NCBI RefSeq assembly: GCF_011045015.1 | Contig: NZ_JAAKZY010000114.1 | Span: 1-33,327 of the forward strand | Source of the DNA: Streptomyces scabichelini | GTDB taxonomy: Bacteria > Actinomycetota > Actinomycetes > Streptomycetales > Streptomycetaceae | Direction: 5' to 3' | DNA length: 33,327 nucleotides | Shown here: positions 6,373-15,380 of the stretch, one piece after another | Layout of the letters: each line of letters starts with the position of its first letter | Position numbering within the stretch: position 1 is the stretch's first letter | Notes under the pieces: generated by a model | Databases searched by the model: none | Seen by the model: only the letters and a program-made list of their open reading frames with translations | What the model was told of the DNA's origin: nothing | Position numbers and translations under genes: made by a program

Positions 6373-8022
6373 TCACGTCCCGGCGATGACCTCCGCCGCC
6401 GCCAGACCGCAGACGCGGGCCGCCCCGTGTGTGGCGATGTGCAGCGAGCCCCGCGGCGGCGACTGGGGTACGCCCATCTCGACCACGATCGTGTCGGGGC
6501 GGGCGGCGAGGAGGGTGTCCAGGGCGCCGGCCATCCATGCGTGGCGGTGAGCGTCACGGACCACGGCGACGACACGGCGGGCCCCTGCGGCAGCGAGCGC
6601 CTCGGCACCGGCCCGCTCCCCCGCGAAACTCCCGGTCTCCGTACCCGGCAGCATCCGCTGGAGTTCGGCGGCGACACCCCAGGGGGTCTCGTCACCTACG
6701 GCGATGTTGGCGACGGGGGTGAAGGCCGCGACGTACGGCGCCTCGGTGACCGGCACGAAGTGCTTGCCCCGTGTGACCGTCAGCGCGCGACGCGCCGCGA
6801 CCAGGCCGACGTCGACGCCTGCGCCGGCACCGGCACCGGCGGCCCTCCCGGAGCCCTCGGCCGCCACGGATCCCGGGTCCGAGGGCGGGGAGAGCTCCGA
6901 ATCCGCGGAGCCGGCGTCCGAATCCGCGGGGCCGCCGGCTCCGGGAGAATCCCCGGCCCCGGATGTGCCGGGCGACGCGAAGGCGCCGTTGGCTCCCGGA
7001 GCCTCCGCCGCCGAAGCCGTCCACGATGCCAGCTCCCGTACCCGTCGTGCCGCGTCCGCCAGCCGTTCCTCCGGGAGCTCGCCCGCGCGGACCGCCGACA
7101 CCAGGGCATCCCTGAGGCGCAGGACCGTCGCGTCGTCCGCCAGTCCTCCGCCCACGCAGATGGCGTCGGCTCCCGCGGCGATGGCGAGGACACTGCCCCG
7201 TTCGATGCCGTACGTGCCGGAAATGGCCTGCATTTCCATGCCGTCGGTGACGATGAGGCCGTCGTAGCCGAGTTCCTCGCGCAGCAGGCCGGTCAGGATG
7301 CGGTGCGAGAGGGTCGCGGGGCGGTTCGGGTCCAGGGACGGGACCAGGATGTGTGCGCTCATCACCGCTCGCGTGCCCGCCTCGATGGCCGCGCGGAACG
7401 GGGACAGCTCCCGGGAGTGCAGAACGGACAGCTCCGCGTCGATGCGCGGCAGCGCGTGGTGGGAGTCGACCGCCGTGTCGCCGTGGCCCGGGAAGTGTTT
7501 GGTGCAGGCCGCCACGCCCGCCGACTGGAGCCCCGAGACGTACGCGGCCGTGTGCCGGGCGACCAGGGACGGGTCGGCGCCGAAGGAGCGTACGCCGATG
7601 ACGGGGTTGCCCGGGTTGGAGTTGATGTCGGCGGACGGTGCCCAGTTGAGGTTGACGCCGCAGGCCGCCAGGCGGCGGCCGAGTTCGGAGGCGACCTCCC
7701 GGGTCAGCGCGACGTCGTCGACCGCGCCCAGCGCGTGGTTGCCCGGGAACGACGACCCCGTACGCACCTCCAGGCGCGTGACATCACCCCCCTCCTCGTC
7801 GATGGCGACCAGGACGTCATCGCGCTCGGCGCGCAACTGGGCGGTGAGGGAGGCGAGTTGGGCGGGCGAGGCGATGTTGCGGCCGAAGAGGCCGACCGAC
7901 GCCAGACCCTCCCCGAGCCGCCGCAGCAGCCAGGGGGGAGCCGAGGTCCCGGTGAAGCCGGGCTGCAGGACGGCGAGGGCATCGCGGGTCAGCGTGTCCG
8001 TGCCGGTGGTGATCGTCGTCAT
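6373..8022 (-). CDS. dasD: GH3 beta-N-acetylglucosaminidase DasD
   Basis: A 549-residue glycoside hydrolase family 3 protein of the NagZ type, which removes N-acetylglucosamine from chitin or peptidoglycan oligosaccharides. The KHFPGHG motif is at 175-181, with the Asp186-Ser-His188 loop that supplies the His/Asp catalytic dyad, and the nucleophile is Asp260 in IVTDGMEM. No signal peptide is visible, so it acts in the cytoplasm on imported sugars. Between the catalytic domain and the C-terminal domain lies a low-complexity linker rich in Gly, Ala, Pro, Ser and Asp, about residues 335-405, part of which is coded by 20-base direct repeats. It follows dasC in the das operon, as in S. coelicolor. 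A duplicated junction with an 11-codon reading frame separates the two genes. Confidence 0.92.
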   Translation of the reverse strand: MTTITTGTDTLTRDALAVLQPGFTGTSAPPWLLRRLGEGLASVGLFGRNIASPAQLASLTAQLRAERDDVLVAIDEEGGDVTRLEVRTGSSFPGNHALGAVDDVALTREVASELGRRLAACGVNLNWAPSADINSNPGNPVIGVRSFGADPSLVARHTAAYVSGLQSAGVAACTKHFPGHGDTAVDSHHALPRIDAELSVLHSRELSPFRAAIEAGTRAVMSAHILVPSLDPNRPATLSHRILTGLLREELGYDGLIVTDGMEMQAISGTYGIERGSVLAIAAGADAICVGGGLADDATVLRLRDALVSAVRAGELPEERLADAARRVRELASWTASAAEAPGANGAFASPGTSGAGDSPGAGGPADSDAGSADSELSPPSDPGSVAAEGSGRAAGAGAGAGVDVGLVAARRALTVTRGKHFVPVTEAPYVAAFTPVANIAVGDETPWGVAAELQRMLPGTETGSFAGERAGAEALAAAGARRVVAVVRDAHRHAWMAGALDTLLAARPDTIVVEMGVPQSPPRGSLHIATHGAARVCGLAAAEVIAGT

Positions 8023-8096
8023 CGGGTGGCTATCCCTTCACCGCGGCGGAGGCAAACGTGGTCATCGGTGGCGTTATCCCTTCACCGCGCCGGAGG
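8018..8096. repeat. Tandem duplication of the dasC-dasD junction
   Basis: Segments 8018-8052 and 8061-8096 are nearly identical (about 35 bases, period about 43). Each contains a gene end reading A-V-K-G-stop, a ribosome-site-like GAAGGGA and an ATG shortly after the stop. The right copy is the true dasC end and the left copy is the dasD leader. Confidence 0.85.
8030..8065 (-). CDS. Possible 11-residue leader peptide before dasD
   Basis: The duplication creates a reading frame MTTFASAAVKG with its own GAAGGGA-like ribosome site. It starts like DasD (MTT) and ends like DasC (AVKG). Its TAG stop lies seven bases before the dasD ATG, so translation could couple dasC to dasD through it. There is no evidence that the peptide itself has a function; it may be only a by-product of the duplication. 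Confidence 0.3.
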   Translation of the reverse strand: MTTFASAAVKG

Positions 8097-8904
8097 TGAG
8101 TCCGCTGACGGCCTTGCGCTGGAGGAAGACGAAGAGGACCAGGATCGGTACGGCGAAGAGCGAGGCCGCCGCCATCGTGGCCCCCCAGTCGTCGCCGAAC
8201 GTCGTCTGGAAGCTGGAGAGCCACAGCGGAAGCGTCTGCTTCTCGATGCCCTTGTTGAGGATCAGGACCAGCGGGAACTCGTTCCACGCCGTGATGAAGC
8301 CGAAGAGCGACGTCGCCATCAGCCCCGGTGCCAGCAGCGGGAAGATGACCTTCACAAAGGCCTGCGTACGCGTGCAGCCGTCCACCATCGCCGACTCCTC
8401 CAGCTCCTTCGGCACGGCGGCTACATACCCACGCAGCGTCAGGATGGTGAAGGGCAGCACCATGATCATGTAGAAGACCGTGAGCGGTACGAGGCTGTCG
8501 AGCAGGTCCGCGTCGCGCACGATCATGTAGATCGCGATGACCATGACCTCCCAGGGAGCCATCTGCGCGATCATGAAGGTCAGGATGAAGCCGCGCCGCC
8601 CCTTGAACCGCATCCGGGCCAGCGCGAAGGACGCCAGCAGCGCGATGACGAGGGAGAAGACCACCGAAAGCACGGTCACCGTCAGGGAGTTGCCGACCAG
8701 CGTCCAGAAGTGGTCGGCGTCCATGGCCCGTTGGAAGTGGTCGAAGGTGATGTCGGTCGGCAGGAAGACCGGGTCGTCCGCGATGATGTCGCCGGTCGGC
8801 TTCAGCGAGGTCGCGAACATCCAGTAGACGGGGAACGCGAAGACGACGAAGAGGACGATCGCGGTCGCGTTGGGCCACAGGCGGGCCGGCAGGGAGCGTT
8901 TCAC
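8074..8904 (-). CDS. dasC: Chitobiose ABC transporter permease DasC
   Basis: A 276-residue inner-membrane permease of the MalG type (CUT1 sugar importers) with about six hydrophobic segments. The EAA loop that contacts the ATPase reads ELEESAMVDG followed by FPLLAP. With DasA and DasB it imports N,N'-diacetylchitobiose. The locus holds no ATPase; in streptomycetes the shared ATPase MsiK serves this role (established knowledge). The GTG start at 8904 overlaps the dasB stop by four bases (GTGA), indicating translational coupling. The frame extends far upstream inside dasB but not as a real protein. Its 3' end is duplicated immediately downstream. Confidence 0.95.
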   Translation of the reverse strand: MKRSLPARLWPNATAIVLFVVFAFPVYWMFATSLKPTGDIIADDPVFLPTDITFDHFQRAMDADHFWTLVGNSLTVTVLSVVFSLVIALLASFALARMRFKGRRGFILTFMIAQMAPWEVMVIAIYMIVRDADLLDSLVPLTVFYMIMVLPFTILTLRGYVAAVPKELEESAMVDGCTRTQAFVKVIFPLLAPGLMATSLFGFITAWNEFPLVLILNKGIEKQTLPLWLSSFQTTFGDDWGATMAAASLFAVPILVLFVFLQRKAVSGLTSGAVKG

Positions 8905-9914
8905 AGCTCGTCCTCCTCTTGCTTGAGAACGGTACGCAGGTAGTACGCGGTCAGGCCGAGCAGAATCAGAATCGTCAGGAACGAGATGGCCGCGCCCATG
9001 CCGAAGTGCTGGTTGCCGGGGCCCTCGACGAACGCGTAGATCGGCAGGGTCTCGGTGAGCCGGTCGGGGCCGCCCTCGTTCATCGCGAAGATCTGCGGGA
9101 ACGCCTTGAAGACCCAGATGACTTCCAGGAAGGTCGTGGCCCACAGGAAAGGCCGCAGGAACGGGAAGGTCACCCAGGTGAAGCTCTTCCACACACCAGC
9201 CCCGTCGATCGAGGCGGCCTCGTACAGCTCTTTGGGGATCGTGGTCGTGGCGGCGTACAGGTTGATCGCCACGAACGGGATGGACTGCCAGACGATCAGC
9301 AGCGTGATCACGGAGAAGGTGGAGAACTGCGTGCCGAACCAGTTGTAGTCGGCCATCGACTCCCAGCCCGCCTTGGCCAGCAGCCAGTTGACGACGCCGA
9401 AGCGCTGGGCGAACAGCCACTGGTAGACGGTGGTCGCGGCGATCACCGGCATCGCCCAGGCGAGGACGAGGCCGAGCATCAGCAGCAGCCGCATGCGCTT
9501 GCCGAGCCGGGCCAGGAGGAGGCCGACGAGCGTGCCGAACACCATGATGAGGACGACGTTGACGGCGGTGAAGACGACCGTCCGCTGGACGACCTTCCAG
9601 AACTCCGAACTGCCCAGGACCTCTGTGTAGTTGGCGACGCCGTTCCACTCGGTGAGATGGAGGATCAGCTGGCGCGGGTTGAGGTTCTGGAACGACAGCA
9701 TGCCGTTCTTGACCAGCGGCCAGCCGAGCAGCACCACGGTGGCGAGCAGCGCGGGCAGCAGGAGAAGGTACGGGGCGGGGGCTCCGCGGCGCCCGCCGGC
9801 GGGGCCCGGGCCGGACGGAGGTGTCTCGGTCTTACGGACGCCGGGGTTCTTGGGGACACCGGACGCCGCGGCCGTGTCCGCCTCCGTGTCCGTGCGTTCG
9901 GTCTGCACTGACAT
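8901..9914 (-). CDS. dasB: Chitobiose ABC transporter permease DasB
   Basis: A 337-residue MalF-type permease. A polar, Pro/Gly/Ala-rich cytoplasmic N-terminus of about 45 residues is followed by six or more membrane segments. The EAA loop reads ELYEAASIDGAG followed by FPFLRP. It pairs with DasC to form the channel for chitobiose. The ATG at 9914 is preferred because GGAGAG lies nine bases upstream; ATGs at 9923 and 9944 lack proper spacing. It is separated from dasA by 80 bases containing a 15-bp hairpin, which may reduce its expression relative to dasA. It overlaps dasC by four bases. Confidence 0.93.
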   Translation of the reverse strand: MSVQTERTDTEADTAAASGVPKNPGVRKTETPPSGPGPAGGRRGAPAPYLLLLPALLATVVLLGWPLVKNGMLSFQNLNPRQLILHLTEWNGVANYTEVLGSSEFWKVVQRTVVFTAVNVVLIMVFGTLVGLLLARLGKRMRLLLMLGLVLAWAMPVIAATTVYQWLFAQRFGVVNWLLAKAGWESMADYNWFGTQFSTFSVITLLIVWQSIPFVAINLYAATTTIPKELYEAASIDGAGVWKSFTWVTFPFLRPFLWATTFLEVIWVFKAFPQIFAMNEGGPDRLTETLPIYAFVEGPGNQHFGMGAAISFLTILILLGLTAYYLRTVLKQEEDEL

Positions 9915-9953
9915 GCTCGCCATCTCTCCGGATCGCACTGGCACTTGCAGGTG

Positions 9954-9987
9954 CGCGCCGGGGGACGGTCACCCGTCCCCCGGCGCG
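9954..9987. terminator. Intercistronic hairpin between dasA and dasB
   Basis: A perfect 15-bp inverted repeat (9954-9968 with 9973-9987) and a four-base loop begin just after the dasA stop. Without a T-tract it may act as an attenuator or 3' stabiliser, raising the amount of binding protein relative to the permeases. Such placement is common in ABC importer operons. Confidence 0.75.
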
Positions 9988-9994
9988 AAGGTGA

Positions 9995-11272
9995 TCAGCT
10001 GCTCTGCGAGAGCCGGTCGTTGATCTCGTCCTCGACCTGCTGGGCGGCGTCGGCGGGCGACTTCCCCTTCAGGACCGCGGTCATGTACGTCTTGATCGGG
10101 TTCGGCGTGTTCTCCACGGCGGCCCACGCGGGGATCAGCGGCGTGGTGCCGCCCTGCGCGGCGGCCGGGGCGGCGGCCTCGGCGACGACGTTGCCGACCA
10201 GGACGGAGTTGAGCGACTCCTTGTTCGGGATGACGCCGTTCTCCTTGGCGAGCGCGCCCTCGAACTTGTCGGACAGTGCCATCTTCAGGAACTCCTGGGC
10301 GAGTTCCTGCTTCTTGCTGCCCGCGGCCACCGCGAGGTTGGAGCCGCCGAGGAAGACGCCCTCGGGCTTGTCGGCAGTCTCACCGGGGATGGTGAAGTAG
10401 CCGATGTCCTTCTCGATCTTCTTGTTGGCGGCGATGGCCGTGCCGGCCTCCCAGCCCATGCCGATGAAGGCGCCGACGTCGCCCTTGGCGAAGACCTCGG
10501 CCTGCTGCGGGGTCGCCTCGTCCTTGTCCTTGGGGGCCTTGGAGAACGACTGGTACTTCTTGTAGATCTCCATGGCCTGGCCGACCTTGGGGTCGGAGAG
10601 GTTGGAGACGTACTTGTCCCCCTCCTTCTTCACCAGGTCGGCGCCCTGCCCGATGGTGAGGCCGTCGAAGAAGTACCAGTTCTGGCCGGGCAGGTAGAGG
10701 GGCTCGGCGTCGGTCTTCTTCTCGATGGTCTCCAGGGCGTCGAAGAACTCGTCCCGGGTCTTCGGGGTGTCCTTGATGCCGGCGTCGGCCCAGACCTTCT
10801 TGTTGTAGATGACAACGCGGTTGGCGAAGTACCAGGGCGCCGCGTACTGCTTGTCCTCGTACACCGCGGACTCGTTGAGGTTCTCGGACCAGTCGGTGCC
10901 GATCTCGCTCTTGAGGTCGCTGAGGTCGGCGAGGCCGCCGGTGGCCGCGTACGCCGGGGTCTGGGTGTTGCCGACCTCGATGACGTCCGGCGGGGTCGAC
11001 TCGGAGAGGGCGGTGGTGATCTTCTGCTGGATCCCGTCCCACTTCTGGGTCTCGAACTTCAGCGTGGCGCCGGTCTTCTTCTCGAAGGCGGCGGTCAGGT
11101 CCTTGGTCCAGTTCGGCGGCGTCGAGCCGTCCATGGCCCAGACGGTCAGGGTCTCGCCCTTGAAGCCGTCGGCCCCCGCCTTCTTCCCGCTGTCACCGTC
11201 GTCGCCGCCACAGGCCGCGACCGACATCAACATGCCCGCGACACCGACGGCCGCGATGAGCTTGCGCTGCAT
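9995..11272 (-). CDS. dasA: Chitobiose-binding lipoprotein DasA
   Basis: A 425-residue extracellular solute-binding protein of the family-1 (MalE-like) type. The signal peptide ends in a lipobox SVAAC with lipidated Cys21, followed by an acidic Gly/Asp linker and the periplasmic-binding fold. It captures N,N'-diacetylchitobiose for DasB-DasC. The start is supported by GGAGGGG four bases before the ATG. Two dre sites lie 25-64 bases upstream, so DasR controls the promoter; loss of dasA in S. coelicolor affects development (established knowledge). First gene of the leftward das operon and divergent from dasR. Confidence 0.97.
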   Translation of the reverse strand: MQRKLIAAVGVAGMLMSVAACGGDDGDSGKKAGADGFKGETLTVWAMDGSTPPNWTKDLTAAFEKKTGATLKFETQKWDGIQQKITTALSESTPPDVIEVGNTQTPAYAATGGLADLSDLKSEIGTDWSENLNESAVYEDKQYAAPWYFANRVVIYNKKVWADAGIKDTPKTRDEFFDALETIEKKTDAEPLYLPGQNWYFFDGLTIGQGADLVKKEGDKYVSNLSDPKVGQAMEIYKKYQSFSKAPKDKDEATPQQAEVFAKGDVGAFIGMGWEAGTAIAANKKIEKDIGYFTIPGETADKPEGVFLGGSNLAVAAGSKKQELAQEFLKMALSDKFEGALAKENGVIPNKESLNSVLVGNVVAEAAAPAAAQGGTTPLIPAWAAVENTPNPIKTYMTAVLKGKSPADAAQQVEDEINDRLSQSS

Positions 11273-11296
11273 GACACCCCTCCTCGCCTGGCCCTC

Positions 11297-11312
11297 AGTG
11301 GTGTAGACCAGT
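11297..11312. promoter_or_regulatory. DasR operator dre-1 at dasA
   Basis: AGTGGTGTAGACCAGT matches the dre consensus at all but one of the core positions (CTAG is GTAG here). It begins 25 bases upstream of the dasA ATG and would block initiation. Confidence 0.88.
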
Positions 11313-11320
11313 AGGGGGAG

Positions 11321-11336
11321 CTTGGACTAGACCTAG
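11321..11336. promoter_or_regulatory. DasR operator dre-2 at dasA
   Basis: CTTGGACTAGACCTAG keeps the TGG and CTAGACC core. Its centre is 24 bases from that of dre-1, a little over two helical turns, so two DasR dimers could sit near the same face of the DNA. Confidence 0.8.
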
Positions 11337-11478
11337 GGGGGTGTCAAGGGTGAACAAGCCCGTCCCGGACGTCCGTTACGCGAACTACATATGCAAGAAC
11401 CTTTAAGCAGGAAGGCAGCGAAAAGAGCAGGTCCGCCCGCGCATCCGGAAGTGGACCACTCCGGCGCGACCACCACAG

Positions 11479-11494
11479 GGTGGACTAGACCAAC
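11479..11494. promoter_or_regulatory. DasR operator at dasR (autoregulation)
   Basis: GGTGGACTAGACCAAC contains the TGG-CTAGACCA core and lies 134 bases before the dasR ATG. DasR control of its own promoter is known in S. coelicolor. Confidence 0.85.
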
Positions 11495-11627
11495 AGGAGT
11501 CCGCGGCGGTATACAGAGGGATCACGGAGCGTGCGAGCGGACACTCGCGCCACAAGCCGTGCCACGATGTGAGCCGTGGCCGACGCATACGTCGGCCCCA
11601 TCGGCACCCGGAGCCGGAAGGCAGAGG

Positions 11628-12392
11628 ATGAGCACCGACGTCAGCAGTGCGGAGAACGAGGGTGGGTCCCCCATCCGTACCGCGCGCGTGCCCAAGTACT
11701 ACCGCCTCAAGAAGCATCTGCTCGACATGACGGAGACACTGCCGCCCGGCACGTCCGTACCCCCCGAGCGCACTCTCGCCGCCGAGTTCGACACCTCACG
11801 CACCACCGTCCGCCAGGCTCTCCAGGAGCTCGTGGTCGAGGGACGGCTCGAACGCATCCAGGGCAAGGGCACCTTCGTCGCCAAGCCGAAGGTCTCGCAG
11901 GCACTCCAACTCACCTCGTACACCGAGGACATGAGGGCCCAGGGCCTCGAACCCACCTCGCAGCTCCTGGACATCGGCTACATCACCGCCGACGACACCC
12001 TGGCCGGGCTGCTCGACATCGCGGCGGGCGGTCGCGTGCTGCGCATCGAGCGGCTGCGTATGGCCAACGGCGAGCCGATGGCGATCGAGACGACGCACCT
12101 GTCCGCGAAGCGCTTTCCGGCGCTGCGCAGGTCACTGGCCAAGTACACGTCCTTGTACACGGCGCTGGCCGAGGTGTACGACGTCCATCTCGCCGAGGCC
12201 GAGGAGACCATCGAGACCTCGCTGGCCACCCCCCGCGAGGCCGGCCTGCTCGGCACCGACGTGGGCCTGCCCATGCTGATGCTGTCGCGGCACTCACTGG
12301 ACAAGGACGGCCAGCCGGTCGAGTGGGTCCGGTCGGTGTACCGGGGCGACCGGTACAAGTTCGTGGCGCGGCTCAAGCGGCCTGCGGATTAG
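11628..12392 (+). CDS. dasR: GntR/HutC-family aminosugar repressor DasR
   Basis: A 254-residue regulator with an N-terminal winged helix-turn-helix (about residues 20-90, with FDTSRTTVRQALQEL) and a C-terminal UTRA effector domain. It binds dre sites and is released by glucosamine-6-phosphate. DasR governs GlcNAc uptake, chitinases, antibiotics and siderophores in streptomycetes (established knowledge). The ATG at 11628 gives the known Streptomyces N-terminus MSTDVSSAEN and has GGAAGG six bases upstream; an upstream in-frame ATG at 11391 would add an unrelated 79-residue extension through the dre site. The last ten codons and the stop are duplicated about 112 bases downstream. Confidence 0.97.
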   Translation: MSTDVSSAENEGGSPIRTARVPKYYRLKKHLLDMTETLPPGTSVPPERTLAAEFDTSRTTVRQALQELVVEGRLERIQGKGTFVAKPKVSQALQLTSYTEDMRAQGLEPTSQLLDIGYITADDTLAGLLDIAAGGRVLRIERLRMANGEPMAIETTHLSAKRFPALRRSLAKYTSLYTALAEVYDVHLAEAEETIETSLATPREAGLLGTDVGLPMLMLSRHSLDKDGQPVEWVRSVYRGDRYKFVARLKRPAD

Positions 12393-12504
12393 AGCCACGG
12401 TGAGGGCTGGATCGGCCGGGGGTCCGGGGCCCGCGGCGGAGCCGCCAATGTCACAGCCCCCGGGACAATGCAGCGTGGCGCGGCTGAAGCGGCCTCAGGA
12501 GTAA
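12363..12504. repeat. Duplicated 3' end of dasR flanking a short palindromic element
   Basis: The dasR terminus 12363-12392 recurs at 12475-12504 with 25 of 30 bases the same. The copies read VARLKRPAD-stop and VARLKRPQE-stop. The 82 bases between contain a dispersed intergenic element (12432-12460) also found near 26776-26895. Confidence 0.85.
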
Positions 12505-12590
12505 CCCGCGTGAGGTGATGCACGCGGTGTAGCGGAGATCCCGTTCCTGTTCTACGGTCCCCCCGTCACTCATGGACGGGAGGACGACCC

Positions 12591-14736
<2,146 letters not shown>

Positions 14737-14765
<29 letters not shown>

Positions 14766-14937
14766 GTCCGTGCGGTGGTACGTACGCGAGTTGACCGACG
14801 AGTCCGCGTACGACCGGTATGTCGCTCACGTCCGCTCGGAGCACCCGGACGCGCTCGTGCCGTCCCGCCGGGAGTTCGAGCGGACGCGCACGGAACGTCA
14901 GGAGGCGGACCCCAGGCAGGGCTTCCGCTGCTGCTGA
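14737..14937 (+). CDS. YbdD/YjiX family small protein (CstA partner)
   Basis: A 66-residue protein with an amphipathic N-terminus followed by a compact charged core YDRYVAHVRSEHPD and a PSRREF motif. This pattern is typical of the YbdD/YjiX (DUF466) family that accompanies cstA in enteric and actinobacterial genomes. The ATG at 14737 lies inside the cstA coding end, giving a 29-base overlap, and a purine-rich AAGGAGGAGG tract at 14720-14729 serves as ribosome site. Function is linked to CstA-type transport by genetic association. Confidence 0.88.
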
Positions 14938-15059
14938 ATATGTGTACAGCTCGTTCTGATTCCGGACAGGGCTTCCATACAAGGCTTCCCTAAAGCGGAA
15001 CCGTCGCTTAGATTTCCTGCGCGTTACACAGGTGATCAACGAGGTGACGGAGCCACCGC

Positions 15060-15380
15060 ATGTCAGACGAGTCCGATGCGTCAAGAGCGCATGAGGTGAA
15101 GCCACCGGTGGCGAAGCCGCCGGTGGTGTCACCGCCGACGGTGACACCACTCCGTGTGGTCATCGCCCTCTGCCTGCTGGCGCCGTTCGTGGCGATGCTC
15201 TGGGTGGGCTCGTACGCGAAGACCGACCCGGCCTTCATCGGCATCCCATTCTTCTACTGGTACCAAATGCTGTGGGTGCTCATCTCCACGGTGCTCACGA
15301 TGATCGCGTACAAGCTGTGGCAGCGTGATCAGCGCGCCCGCAGGTCCGCCGAGTCCCAGGGCGGGGGTGCGTCGGCATGA
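15060..15380 (+). CDS. DUF3311 small membrane protein
   Basis: A 106-residue protein with a Pro/Val-rich N-terminus (about 30 residues) and two hydrophobic helices, one near residues 32-50 and one near 68-85. DUF3311 proteins are regularly found directly before MctP-like symporters and are thought to be accessory subunits. The stop overlaps the next ATG (ATGA at 15377-15380), so the two are translationally coupled. A perfect 12-bp hairpin lies inside codons 22-31. Confidence 0.88.
   Translation: MSDESDASRAHEVKPPVAKPPVVSPPTVTPLRVVIALCLLAPFVAMLWVGSYAKTDPAFIGIPFFYWYQMLWVLISTVLTMIAYKLWQRDQRARRSAESQGGGASA

Larger units (their letters stand above)
11273..11627. promoter_or_regulatory. dasA-dasR divergent control region
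   Basis: This 355-base gap holds three dre sites and no gene. Two are close to dasA and one is nearer dasR. The dasR-proximal 130 bases contain only the dasR leader, with GGAAGG six bases before its ATG. Confidence 0.85.

Noticed and set aside
6355..8943. 862-codon open frame on the plus strand
   Set aside because: It is antisense to dasD and dasC, is rich in Arg, Gly and Asp without any fold, and follows from high third-position GC.
12363..12504. Remnant of an integrated element with attachment sites at dasR
   Set aside because: Only 82 bases lie between the repeats and no integrase or phage gene is present; retained as a duplication of unknown cause.
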